From assembly GCA_035604635.1 (NCBI GenBank), contig DATNIC010000140.1:1-13476 (forward strand): a stretch of DNA of 13,476 nt. Direction: 5' to 3'. This document shows positions 6,524 to 12,742 of the stretch, one piece after another; position 1 is the first letter of the stretch; every line of letters starts with the position of its first letter. This DNA comes from DATNIC01 sp035604635 (GTDB lineage Bacteria; Vulcanimicrobiota; Vulcanimicrobiia; Vulcanimicrobiales; Vulcanimicrobiaceae). A program made the position numbers and the translations under genes. The notes beneath the pieces are model-generated. The model saw nothing but the letters and a program-made list of their open reading frames with translations. It was not told the origin of the DNA and did not search any database.

Positions 6524-7021
6524 CTAGTGCCGCCAGGCGTGACGCGACATGCGGTAGACCGTGCGGCCCGTCGACGCGTAGGACCAGGCGGACGATAACG
6601 TCGACGGTGACGCTCCCGACGCGCTCGTGCTCCGTGCCGTCGATGCGTTCGAGGTCGAGCTCGCGCCGCCGAAACCGCTGACCGCGCTGCGGTATTGCAG
6701 GTACATGTTCTCGAGCGTCCCGAGCGTCTGTAAGACGCTGTTGACGGCACGCGGCTGTTGCGACGGGCCTGCGTCGTTCGGCGGTGGAGCGCTCGTCTGG
6801 CACATTCTTAGAGCGGAGGCCAGGAGCGCGACTTCTTGCGCCGCATTTGAAGTGCCCGCCTGGACGTCGGAGTAGACTTGCGGGCCGAGGAGGTTGGCGG
6901 CCGGGCAGTTGTCGATCGGGATCCACGCCGGCGCGGCCGACGGATCCGCAGTGGCTTGGGCACTGGCCAGAGACGGCAAGACGAGAAAGGCCGCAGCCAA
7001 TACGAGGACCGACGCTTTCAT
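6524..7021 (-). CDS. Hypothetical secreted protein (165 aa)
   Basis: I do not recognise this protein. A clear Sec signal peptide (MKASVLVLAAAFLVLPSLASA, likely cleaved before Gln22) is followed by a mature part of about 144 residues. It has two cysteines, Cys39 ('DNCPAANLLG') and Cys74 ('LRMCQTS'), which could form one disulfide. A predicted helical stretch (VNSVLQTLGTLENMYLQY) follows, then a Ser/Ala/Gly/Thr-rich segment (about 115-147) of low complexity. The C-terminus is basic (RMSRHAWRH). The secreted nature and the low-complexity tail point to a cell-envelope or matrix role, which is inference only. It lies 41 nt downstream of the 80-aa secreted gene and 36 nt upstream of the membrane protein gene, all on the minus strand. 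The ATG at 7021 is favoured because the signal peptide starts there; the SD is weak. Confidence 0.72.
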   Translation of the reverse strand: MKASVLVLAAAFLVLPSLASAQATADPSAAPAWIPIDNCPAANLLGPQVYSDVQAGTSNAAQEVALLASALRMCQTSAPPPNDAGPSQQPRAVNSVLQTLGTLENMYLQYRSAVSGFGGASSTSNASTARSTSASGASPSTLSSAWSYASTGRTVYRMSRHAWRH

Positions 7022-7062
7022 GCCATCATGTTAACGGAAGAGACGGCTGCCGTCCAGCTTCC

Positions 7063-7305
7063 CTAGTGTGATTCGAGCCCCAATCGGACCTGCTCGATTG
7101 CCCCGTCGAGCATACCGATTGCGCTGCCGCGATGCCCGGCGATATCGATCGGCGCGAGGCTGAGCTGGTAGCGCGCCGCCTGCAGGTCCGCGAGCGCAAT
7201 CTGCATGTGCGAATAATGCACCTGCGCCGCCGAGGCGACGCCGCACGCCAGGCCGGCGAGAAAAATCGCGATCACGACGACGGGCTTCGAGACGAACCGA
7301 CGCAT
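7063..7305 (-). CDS. Small secreted helical protein (80 aa) with GHR motif
   Basis: The product has a Sec signal peptide (MRRFVSKPVVVIAIFLAGLA, running on to CGVASA, likely cleaved after Ala26). A mature part of only 54 residues follows: AQVHYSHMQIALADLQAARY, then 'SLAPIDIAGHRGSAIGMLDGAIEQVRLGLESH'. This looks like two amphipathic helices joined by a Gly-His-Arg turn ('AGHRGSAI'), a pattern I recall from many small exported bacterial proteins of unknown role. The start at 7305 is well supported by AGGAGG at 7320-7315 with a 9-nt spacer, the best SD in this part of the window. The longer open frame to 7413 would bury the signal peptide. It heads the probable three-gene minus-strand envelope unit. 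Confidence 0.78.
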   Translation of the reverse strand: MRRFVSKPVVVIAIFLAGLACGVASAAQVHYSHMQIALADLQAARYQLSLAPIDIAGHRGSAIGMLDGAIEQVRLGLESH

Positions 7306-7310
7306 CCGAT

Positions 7311-7320
7311 AGCTCCTCCT
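7311..7320 (-). promoter_or_regulatory. Strong Shine-Dalgarno sequence that fixes the start of the 80-aa secreted gene
   Basis: On the minus strand this reads AGGAGGAGCT, nine bases (counted from AGGAGG) before the ATG at 7305-7303. It decides the start against the longer open frame that begins at 7413. Confidence 0.8.
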
Positions 7321-7419
7321 GAAAAGCGAAGAGACCCGCGGAGTTAGGCGAGGGCATCGTGATTCGCGCGAGACGCACGGTTTTCCGGCGAGGGAATTGT
7401 GAAAATTCGGCAATATCGG

Positions 7420-7456
7420 GAACCCGCGGAAAGGGTTCAGAGGCGCTTCCGAACCC
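7420..7456. repeat. Three alternating inverted arms (GAACCC / GGGTTC / GAACCC)
   Basis: GAACCC at 7420-7425, GGGTTC at 7433-7438 and GAACCC at 7451-7456 allow the middle arm to pair with either outer arm. A further AGAGG (7439-7443) can pair with CCTCT (7456-7460), which also competes. Mutually exclusive pairing is the layout seen in attenuators, but the arms are only 5-6 bp and there is no T-run. Confidence 0.4.
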
Positions 7457-7512
7457 CTCTAGTGAATCATGAGACCCGGGGGTGTGTCTGCCAAGCCGGT
7501 TCGAGGTAGCTC

Positions 7513-7680
7513 ATGACTGTAGAGGTTGCGACCGTGGCCCATCGCCCTGTGCCCTGCGAAAAGTGCGGCCATCGAATGGAAGCGCACATAGTCCGCGACG
7601 GGGTCACGTATTGCGTCGTCTGCAATCGACGAGTACCGGACAAAGGGGCCTGCGGGCATCCCAATTGGAGTTCAGAGTAA
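7513..7680 (+). CDS. Small zinc-ribbon protein (55 aa)
   Basis: This is a short reading frame starting at the ATG at 7513, preceded by GAGGT about 6 nt upstream. The product begins MTVEVATVAHRPVPCEKCGH and has two Cys-x2-Cys knuckles, Cys15/Cys18 ('PCEKCGHRM') and Cys34/Cys37 ('YCVVCNRR'), 15 residues apart. This is the usual geometry of a zinc ribbon. A third region, 'ACGHPNW' (Cys47-His49), ends the protein. There is no export signal. Such tiny zinc ribbons can bind nucleic acid or protein partners; no specific role can be given. It lies 18 nt upstream of the 105-aa secreted gene on the same strand and probably starts that operon. The regular Cys spacing, the SD and the fit with the operon argue that it is a real gene rather than chance. 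Confidence 0.68.
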   Translation: MTVEVATVAHRPVPCEKCGHRMEAHIVRDGVTYCVVCNRRVPDKGACGHPNWSSE

Positions 7681-7698
7681 AAAAACGGTGACGCACCC

Positions 7699-8016
7699 AT
7701 GATCAAACGCGCCAAAGTGCTCGTCCTCGCCGCGGCGTTCTGCGCCGCGTTTCTCTGCGTCGACGTCGCACGCGCCGATCCCATGGATTCGCTTACCGGT
7801 ACGGTTGTCAACATCACCGGCTCGTCCATAGACATCAGCGCAAATCGTCAGATCGTCCACTTCATTCTCCCGACTCCGTTTTTTGCCGTGTACTTAGCCG
7901 ACAAAACGAGAGCGGCGCTGACTGATATCTCGCGCGGAATGACCGTACGCGTTGCATACAATCAATTGCGCAATGGGCAGCAGACTGCGAGAGAGATCGA
8001 TATTCTCAGCAATTAG
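7699..8016 (+). CDS. Small secreted protein, probably beta-rich (105 aa)
   Basis: I do not recognise a named family. A Sec signal peptide (MIKRAKVLVLAAAFCAAFLC, then VDVARA, likely cleaved after Ala26) precedes about 79 mature residues. These read 'DSLTGTVVNITGSSIDISAN...VHFILP...ISRGMTVRVAYNQLRNGQQTAREIDIL'. The alternating strand pattern, with 'GTVV.I.G..I.I' near the start and 'G..V.V.Y' then 'A..I.IL' near the end, resembles the small OB/SH3-like periplasmic beta-barrels common in bacteria; that is a fold guess, not a function. The ATG at 7699 follows GGTGA by 7 nt. The end overlaps the start chosen for the PEBP gene by 44 nt. Confidence 0.72.
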   Translation: MIKRAKVLVLAAAFCAAFLCVDVARADPMDSLTGTVVNITGSSIDISANRQIVHFILPTPFFAVYLADKTRAALTDISRGMTVRVAYNQLRNGQQTAREIDILSN

Positions 8017-8599
8017 CCGAGCGGCGCGCGCGGCAGTCTATATCGTAGGCTTTGCCGGCCTGCTCGCACCGATGGCGACGCAAGCCGCGGACCATCCCGA
8101 TCTGTTTCAGATAACATCCCCGGATTTCGCCGACAACGGCATGCTGAAGGCGGCCAACGCCGGCACGGGGGCGAGCACGCGCGGCCCTTGGGATTGCGGC
8201 GGGCAGAACGTCTCGCCGGCCCTGGCCTGGTCGCATGCGCCTCCGGGCACCAAGAGCTTCGCGGTGATGATGGACGATCCTGATGCCGCGTCCGGCAACG
8301 GCGCGAACCATTGGATTGCCTACGACATCCCAGCCACGGTGACCGCGCTGCCGCGCGACGCCGGCAACGGCAGCTCGAAGCTTCTCGTCGGCGGTGCCAA
8401 TGGGCGCAAGCTCACCACCTACTTCGGCCCCTGCGCCGAACCGGGCGCGAAGCCGCATCATTTCCTCTGGATGGTCTTCGCCCTCGACATCCCACCGGGC
8501 ACCCTGAAGCCGGGCCTGTCACGCGAGGAATTCATGCGGCTGATCCAAGGCCACAACCTCGCCGAGGCGAGCTTATCCTCGCGCTACGAACAACGGTGA
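7973..8599 (+). CDS. Secreted PEBP/YbhB-family (Raf kinase inhibitor-like) protein
   Basis: This is a phosphatidylethanolamine-binding-protein-like domain of the bacterial YbhB/YbcL type, a small-ligand-binding fold whose bacterial role is mostly unknown. The product is 208 aa from the start chosen here. Motifs are 'GGQNVSPALAW' (76-86), 'DDPDAASG' (101-108) with 'NHWIAYDIP', and 'YFGPCAEPGAKPHHFLWMVFALD' (150-172), which form the ligand pocket in the family. Residues about 20-38 (AAVYIVGFAGLLAPMATQA) make a signal peptide, so the mature protein is probably periplasmic. The start is uncertain: the ATG at 7973 lacks an SD and overlaps the previous gene by 44 nt. The next ATG at 8072 would remove the signal peptide. 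The substrate-binding protein gene follows after 5 nt, so co-expression is likely. Confidence 0.88.
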   Translation: MGSRLRERSIFSAISRAARAAVYIVGFAGLLAPMATQAADHPDLFQITSPDFADNGMLKAANAGTGASTRGPWDCGGQNVSPALAWSHAPPGTKSFAVMMDDPDAASGNGANHWIAYDIPATVTALPRDAGNGSSKLLVGGANGRKLTTYFGPCAEPGAKPHHFLWMVFALDIPPGTLKPGLSREEFMRLIQGHNLAEASLSSRYEQR

Positions 8600-8604
8600 C
8601 TAGC

Positions 8605-9549
8605 ATGACTCATTCCCGGTCGACGTTCCTGGCGACGTCGGGGGCACTCGCGCTCGCCGCGAGTGCCCCCGTGCGCGCCCAAACCTCTCGTGTACCGCTG
8701 CGCGTCGGAATGGGTCCGTCGGATGCCTATGCGGAAGCATGGTACGCGGCGGACGCCGGGTTCTTTCAGAAGGCCGGATTGAACGTGGACGTTCAGGGCT
8801 TCAACAGCGGCGCCGTGTCGACGGCCGCCATCGTTGCGGGGACGCTCGACATCTCGGGTACGTCGACCCTTCCGATCGTCAACGCCGTTGCGCGCGGCAT
8901 CCCGTTGGTCATCATCGCCGCCGCGGCGGTCAATACGGCAAAATCGCCGCAAGCGGTCATGGTCGTCCGTAAGGACGGGTCGGTTCGCGCGCCCAAGGAC
9001 TTGATCGGCAAGACCGTTGGCCTCAACGTTCTGAGAACCGCGAGCGAGCTGGCCTTGGACGCGTGGCTCGTGAAGAACGGCGTCGACGCAGCGCGCGTAA
9101 AAGTGGTCGAGGTGCTCGCCAGTGAGATGGGTCTGGCGCTCGAACGGGGACGGATCGATGCGTTCATCGCCGGTGAGCCGGCGCTATCGGCGGCGCTGCA
9201 GGGAAACCGCGTTTACATTTTCGCAGATCCGATGAGCGCCATCGCGCCGCGCTACCTCTACGCGGCCTGGTGCACGTCGCAATCGTTCGCGCAACGCAAC
9301 CCCGATCTCGTCAAGCGCTTCGCGAGCGCGATCTATGACACCGCTCGTTGGGCGAACCGCCACCATGCCGAGACGGCACCGATTCTCGCAAAATACACCA
9401 AGTTGGACATCGCGGACGTGGGCACGATGATGCGAGCCGAGTTCGCGGACCAGTTGCGCGGCGCCGAGCTCCAGCCGCTATTGGACTCCGCGCTGAAGTT
9501 CGGCTATCTTCCGCGGCCTGTCACTCTCTCGGAGCTACTCCTGAGCTAG
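8605..9549 (+). CDS. ABC transporter substrate-binding protein (NMT1/TauA/SsuA-like)
   Basis: This 314-aa exported protein would bind a small solute and deliver it to TauT/NitT-type permeases. The N-terminal signal (MTHSRSTFLATSGALALAAS, ending about Ala25) looks like a Tat signal with only one arginine, so Sec export is more likely. The mature protein has family landmarks: 'LRVGMGPSDAYAEAWYAADAGFFQKAGLNVDV', 'VSTAAIVAGTLDISGTSTLPIVNAVARGIPLVIIA', 'APKDLIGKTVGLNVL', 'ALERGRIDAFIAGEPA' and 'NPDLVKRFASAI'. The ligand (sulfonate, nitrate, HMP, aromatic acid or other) cannot be read. The ATG at 8605 follows GGTGA by 5 nt and lies 5 nt after the PEBP stop. A 14-bp hairpin sits in codons 12-23. It converges on the methyltransferase with a 12-nt gap; the permeases of the facing operon may be its partners. 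Confidence 0.9.
   Translation: MTHSRSTFLATSGALALAASAPVRAQTSRVPLRVGMGPSDAYAEAWYAADAGFFQKAGLNVDVQGFNSGAVSTAAIVAGTLDISGTSTLPIVNAVARGIPLVIIAAAAVNTAKSPQAVMVVRKDGSVRAPKDLIGKTVGLNVLRTASELALDAWLVKNGVDAARVKVVEVLASEMGLALERGRIDAFIAGEPALSAALQGNRVYIFADPMSAIAPRYLYAAWCTSQSFAQRNPDLVKRFASAIYDTARWANRHHAETAPILAKYTKLDIADVGTMMRAEFADQLRGAELQPLLDSALKFGYLPRPVTLSELLLS
8639..8671 (+). repeat. Perfect 14-bp GC-rich inverted repeat (5-nt loop) inside the SBP signal-peptide codons
   Basis: The arms are 8639-8652 (CGGGGCACTCGCG and its flanking base) and 8658-8671, exactly complementary, with the loop CTCGC at 8653-8657. The stem starts 34 nt after the first base of the SBP start codon. In mRNA it would form a very stable hairpin in the early coding region. 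There is no T-run, so it is not an ordinary terminator. Confidence 0.85.
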
Positions 9550-9561
9550 GCTGCCTCAATC

Positions 9562-10269
9562 TTAGTCGGCGCGCGTAGTGGAGCCGTAGAGAAAGAACTC
9601 GCGCGTCGAGTACAGATCCGATTGCCAGCCGAGCTGATGGAGACGGTCGCCTAACTCCTCGCGCGTGTAGAACGTTTTGTAGACTCGATGTTCGCGTCCG
9701 CCCCTGTTGCGCGTCGCGGTGAAACCGCCGTCGTTCGGAAGGTGGCCTTTGGCGGTCCCGTGCCGCGAATACACGTTATCGATCAAGAACACCCGCCCGC
9801 GCGGCGTCAAGAGCGACCGTACGAACGACCAGAATTTTTCGAAGCGATCGGGCGGCACGTGCGTAAGCCAGAAGGCAAAAAACACGACGTCATACCGCTC
9901 GGTTGGATGCCATTGATAGAAGTCGACCTCGACGAATTTGACTTTGCGCGCAAGCGGGCCCAGGCGCACTCGGCTCGCTTCGATACTCTCGGGCGATATC
10001 TCTAGCACCGTTACTTGATCTGCGCCCAACACCAGATGCTGCGTCCAATAGCCGCTCCCGCCGCCCAGTTCCAAAACCTTTCCGCGAACTCCGAAGTTGA
10101 GGATCGCTTGAACGAGCTCGATTCCTTCGGCAAACCATTGGCGGTTGATGATGTGACCGTGATCGTACCGGCCGCGGCGATAAAACCAATCGTCGGAGAG
10201 CGCTCCCCGCGTCCGGTAGTATTCGGTCTGCTCGGCGAGCAGTTCGTCGGTTGGGTTATCGTTGGCCAT
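9562..10269 (-). CDS. Class I SAM-dependent methyltransferase
   Basis: The 235-aa protein has a Rossmann-type methyltransferase fold. Motif I is 'VLELGGGSGYWT' (65-76); the acidic end of strand 2 is 'VTVLEISPESIEASR'. Motif II reads 'VKFVEVDFYQW', followed by 'YDVVFFAFWLTHVPPDRFEKFW' and 'LTPRGRVFLIDNV'. The N-terminus 'EQTEYYRTRGALSDDWFYRRGRYDHG' is a recurring lead-in of one uncharacterised bacterial methyltransferase group. The substrate is unknown; context (dioxygenase and ABC import in the same operon) allows small-molecule O- or C-methylation. No export signal or membrane segment is seen. The ATG at 10269 is 18 nt after the permease stop, and the SD is weak. It is the last gene of the minus-strand operon. 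Confidence 0.88.
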   Translation of the reverse strand: MANDNPTDELLAEQTEYYRTRGALSDDWFYRRGRYDHGHIINRQWFAEGIELVQAILNFGVRGKVLELGGGSGYWTQHLVLGADQVTVLEISPESIEASRVRLGPLARKVKFVEVDFYQWHPTERYDVVFFAFWLTHVPPDRFEKFWSFVRSLLTPRGRVFLIDNVYSRHGTAKGHLPNDGGFTATRNRGGREHRVYKTFYTREELGDRLHQLGWQSDLYSTREFFLYGSTTRAD

Positions 10270-10287
10270 TCGTTGGTGGTTGGCTCT

Positions 10288-11034
10288 CTAAGACGCGGAC
10301 CAGAAAGTCAGGCGACGTTCAATCCAAGTAAATAGCGCGTTCAGGCTGAATCCGGTCAATGCGAGCACGGCTAACCATCCATACGTCTGCCGCACTTTGA
10401 ACTCATGCTGCATGTCGATCAGCGTCGCCCCGACGCCGCCGTTGGACGTCAGCATCTCGGCCATCACGATCACCACCAAGCCGATGGCGAGGCTTACGCG
10501 CATCCCCGCGAGATAGTACGGAGCCGCCGCGGGGAGGACGATCCTCCAGAGAATCTGGGCCTTTCCGTAGCCGAACGTGCGCGCCGTATCGATCATCGTC
10601 ACGTCGACGCTGCGGGTTCCCTGAATCGTATTGATCAACACCGGAAAGAACGCCGCGAGCGCGACGACCGTCACCTTCATCGTCGAGCCGAGTCCCAGAA
10701 AGAGGATCAATGCCGGGAGGAGCGCGGGCTTGGGAATAGGGCGTAAGAGCTCGGTGAGGGGCTCGAAGAGGTTGTACACTGGGCGAAACGAGCCCATGAG
10801 GATGCCGCAGAGGAGCGCGAGCCCGCAGCCGGTGAGATAGCCCGCGAAGAGCAGTTCGAGCGTTTGCAGCAGCGGAGCGACAAAGGCGCCCGAGGTGACG
10901 ATTTGGAGAAAGATCATCGCCACCATCGAGGGCGGCGGGATAACGGCGCCGTTGACGATGCCCGTTCTGGACGCCACCTCGACGACGCCAAGCACGGCGA
11001 AGAGGAATAGCGCGCCCGGGATGAGCGTGATCAC
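10288..11034 (-). CDS. ABC transporter permease (TauC/SsuC-like), second of a tandem pair
   Basis: This 248-aa inner-membrane protein has about six hydrophobic segments, starting with 'ITLIPGALFLFAVLGVVEVA'. The cytoplasmic ATPase-coupling (EAA-type) loop is visible as 'TARTFGYGKAQILWRIVLP', followed by 'AAAPYYLAGMRVSLAIGLVV'. It would form the channel of a TauT/NitT-type importer. It is clearly paralogous to the preceding permease (shared 'ELLRP.P..AL.PAL', 'FFPV..NT', 'RTFG', 'VVLPAA.P/IVLPAAAP'). The start is the GTG at 11034, whose GTGA overlaps the TGA stop of the first permease; the longer open frame upstream is a shadow of that permease gene. It is translationally coupled, and no ATPase gene follows. 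Confidence 0.92.
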   Translation of the reverse strand: MITLIPGALFLFAVLGVVEVASRTGIVNGAVIPPPSMVAMIFLQIVTSGAFVAPLLQTLELLFAGYLTGCGLALLCGILMGSFRPVYNLFEPLTELLRPIPKPALLPALILFLGLGSTMKVTVVALAAFFPVLINTIQGTRSVDVTMIDTARTFGYGKAQILWRIVLPAAAPYYLAGMRVSLAIGLVVIVMAEMLTSNGGVGATLIDMQHEFKVRQTYGWLAVLALTGFSLNALFTWIERRLTFWSAS

Positions 11035-11792
11035 GCTTCGAGCTCTCGCGTCCGCGCCCAGCGAATCAGCCGGCTTTCCCACATCAGAAAGAGCCGATTC
11101 AGCGTGTACGCGACCATGGTCAGCAAGATGATCGCTGCATACATCTCCGGCGCGCGCAACGCGTACTGCATGCTCACGAGATAGTACCCGATGCCCTGTT
11201 GCCCCGCGAGCATCTCGGCGATCACGGTGACGACCAGTGCTATTGCCAAGCTCGTCCGCAGCCCGGCGAGGATGAACGGCAACGCGGCCGGCAGCACGAC
11301 GCGGCGGATCGCCATCGACCGCGGGATGCCGAACGTGCGCGTAACCTGCAGGTAAATAGGATCGACGGTCGCGGCGCCGCTGACCGTATTCACGACGACG
11401 GGGAAAAAGGTCGCCACCGCGACGCAAACGATCTTGAGCCTATCGTCGAGCCCAAAGACGAAGATCAGCGCGGGCACGAGAGCGGTGATCGGCACCGGGC
11501 GCAGCAGCTCGATCGTCGGCTCGAGTGCTAGGCGGACGGGGCGGTACAGCGCGATCGCGAGGCCGACGCTCACGCCGACGATGCTGCCCAACGCATATCC
11601 GCACAGCATGCGCCACATGCTCGAGCCGATGACGGTAAGGAGCGCGCCGTCCATCACGTTCTGGTAGAGCGCGCCCAGGACCGTGCTGAATGCGGGCCAG
11701 TTTGCGGAGTGCACGAGCCCGAAGCGTACGCTGCCCTCCCAGAGTGCAAGCAGCGCGAGCACCAACACGATGCCGGCTGCGCGAGACGTCAT
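11031..11792 (-). CDS. ABC transporter permease (TauC/SsuC-like), first of a tandem pair
   Basis: This 253-aa integral membrane protein has about six transmembrane segments and begins MTSRAAGIVLVLALLALWEG. The core is typical of the binding-protein-dependent transport permeases for sulfonate, nitrate or related solutes: 'LEPTIELLRPVPITALVPAL', 'VATFFPVVVNTVSGA', then the EAA-like loop 'TRTFGIPRSMAIRRVVLPAALP' and 'LRTSLAIALVVTVIAEML'. The last segment carries 'YTLNRLFLMWESRLIRW'. Two different permeases in one operon suggest a heterodimeric channel or two separate homodimeric ones. The ATG at 11792 lies 5 nt after the stop of the substrate-binding-protein gene, with only a weak SD, so coupling is likely. 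Its stop overlaps the next permease start by 4 nt (GTGA). Confidence 0.93.
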   Translation of the reverse strand: MTSRAAGIVLVLALLALWEGSVRFGLVHSANWPAFSTVLGALYQNVMDGALLTVIGSSMWRMLCGYALGSIVGVSVGLAIALYRPVRLALEPTIELLRPVPITALVPALIFVFGLDDRLKIVCVAVATFFPVVVNTVSGAATVDPIYLQVTRTFGIPRSMAIRRVVLPAALPFILAGLRTSLAIALVVTVIAEMLAGQQGIGYYLVSMQYALRAPEMYAAIILLTMVAYTLNRLFLMWESRLIRWARTRELEA

Positions 11793-11797
11793 CGCAT

Positions 11798-12742
11798 TTA
11801 GCGCGGGACGGCGATCTTGGTGACGGGGTCGATGGCCGTCGTCAGGAGACCGTTTGCGCGCATGAGATCGGCCATCCTCCGGACATCGCTCGCGCTTATT
11901 CCAACGGAGGTGGGCCCCTTTGCAAGCGTCGCGACCCGAGCGACGTCAAGCTTCGTGTAGCCCGCGATGAACTGCGCAAACGCCGGAGTGTTCAGGTTGG
12001 CGTTCACCCATTGCGAGCCTTTGTCCATTGCGACGACGAACTTCCGCACGAGATCGGCGTGCCTCGTCGCGAAGTCTCCGCTCACGACCCACGCAGCGAC
12101 GCGCCCTTTCGGAAACACGGTTCTCCCAGGGCTCGCGATCAGATCCAGCGTCGGATCGGATCGATTGAGCGAGAGGAAGGGCTCGCTCGGAATGATGCCG
12201 TCGACGTACTTGTTCTTGACGGCGTCGGACATTTGCGGAAAGGACACCGCTCGATACGTCACCTTGTCTTGATCGCCGCCCGTCGCCTTGATCCAGCCCC
12301 GCGCATACATCCACTGCAGTCCGCGCGTGTCGTTGATGCCGATGACCTTTCCCTCGAAATCTTTGCCGGTACGCATCGCGTCGCCATGGCGGATCAGCAG
12401 GCCCGTCGTGTCCGGCGGATTGAGCGGACTGCCCCCGGCGATGAAGCGCAGGTCGATCCCCTGCTGGATTGCCAGCAGCGCCGACGGTAAGTTCGTATAC
12501 ACGATGTCGTAGGCACCGGCGACGACGGCCGGGATGCCGAGGGCTCCGCCGGTCTCGGATTCCGTGACGACGTCCAATCCGTTCGACGCAAAGCTGCCCT
12601 GCTGCAACGCCGCGAAAAAGGGCGCGCAGTCCGTAATCGCGATCGCGCCCACCCGAAGCCGCGTCAGCTCCGCCGCGCTCGCGCGCGCGGCGATCATCGG
12701 GAGCGTGAGGGCGGCAAGGAACGCTCGACGATTGCCCGTCAT
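11798..12742 (-). CDS. ABC transporter substrate-binding protein (NMT1-like) with Tat signal
   Basis: This 314-aa periplasmic solute receptor serves the two permeases that follow. The signal peptide MTGNRRAFLAALTLPMIAAR, ending in 'ASA', contains a twin-arginine motif (Arg5-Arg6-Ala-Phe-Leu), so Tat export of a folded protein is likely. The mature part shows 'RLRVGAIAITDCAPFFAAL', 'GALGIPAVVAGAYDIVYTNLPSALLAIQQGIDLRFIAGG', 'DFEGKVIGIND', 'VKNKYVDGIIPSEPFL' and 'ADLVRKFVVAMDKGSQWV'. It shares 'YTKLD(V/I)A.V' and general layout with the plus-strand SBP and has the same length. The ATG at 12742 has GGAGG with a 7-nt spacer and overlaps the stop of the dioxygenase gene (ATGA). The ligand is unknown. 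An 8-bp GC-rich stem lies in its signal-peptide codons. Confidence 0.92.
   Translation of the reverse strand: MTGNRRAFLAALTLPMIAARASAAELTRLRVGAIAITDCAPFFAALQQGSFASNGLDVVTESETGGALGIPAVVAGAYDIVYTNLPSALLAIQQGIDLRFIAGGSPLNPPDTTGLLIRHGDAMRTGKDFEGKVIGINDTRGLQWMYARGWIKATGGDQDKVTYRAVSFPQMSDAVKNKYVDGIIPSEPFLSLNRSDPTLDLIASPGRTVFPKGRVAAWVVSGDFATRHADLVRKFVVAMDKGSQWVNANLNTPAFAQFIAGYTKLDVARVATLAKGPTSVGISASDVRRMADLMRANGLLTTAIDPVTKIAVPR
12671..12692 (-). repeat. 8-bp GC-rich inverted repeat in the signal-peptide codons of the Tat SBP
   Basis: CGCCGCGC (12671-12678) and GCGCGGCG (12685-12692) are perfectly complementary with a 6-nt loop, about 50 nt into the gene. The codons encode an alanine-rich signal end (ARASAA), so the repeat may follow simply from GC-rich Ala and Arg codons. 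Confidence 0.5.

Larger units (their letters stand above)
7306..7512. other. 207-nt divergent intergenic region with repeated and inverted elements
   Basis: This gap separates the minus-strand envelope unit from the plus-strand zinc-ribbon unit and should hold both promoters. It contains an imperfect direct repeat (GGCGAGGG..AT.GTGA..ATTCG at 7347-7366 and 7387-7409) and two copies of ACCCGCGGA (7334-7342 and 7422-7430). It also holds alternating GAACCC/GGGTTC arms at 7420-7456. I could not assign a -35/-10 pair with confidence. Confidence 0.5.

Noticed and set aside
7243..7257. Possible lipobox (GLAC) in the 80-aa secreted protein
   Set aside because: Position -3 is Gly rather than Leu/Val/Ile, and a good signal peptidase I site (ASA-AQ) follows.
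11035..11427. N-terminal extension of the second permease (379 aa)
   Set aside because: It is an Arg-rich shadow of the first permease; the GTG at 11034 gives a normal family length and a GTGA overlap.
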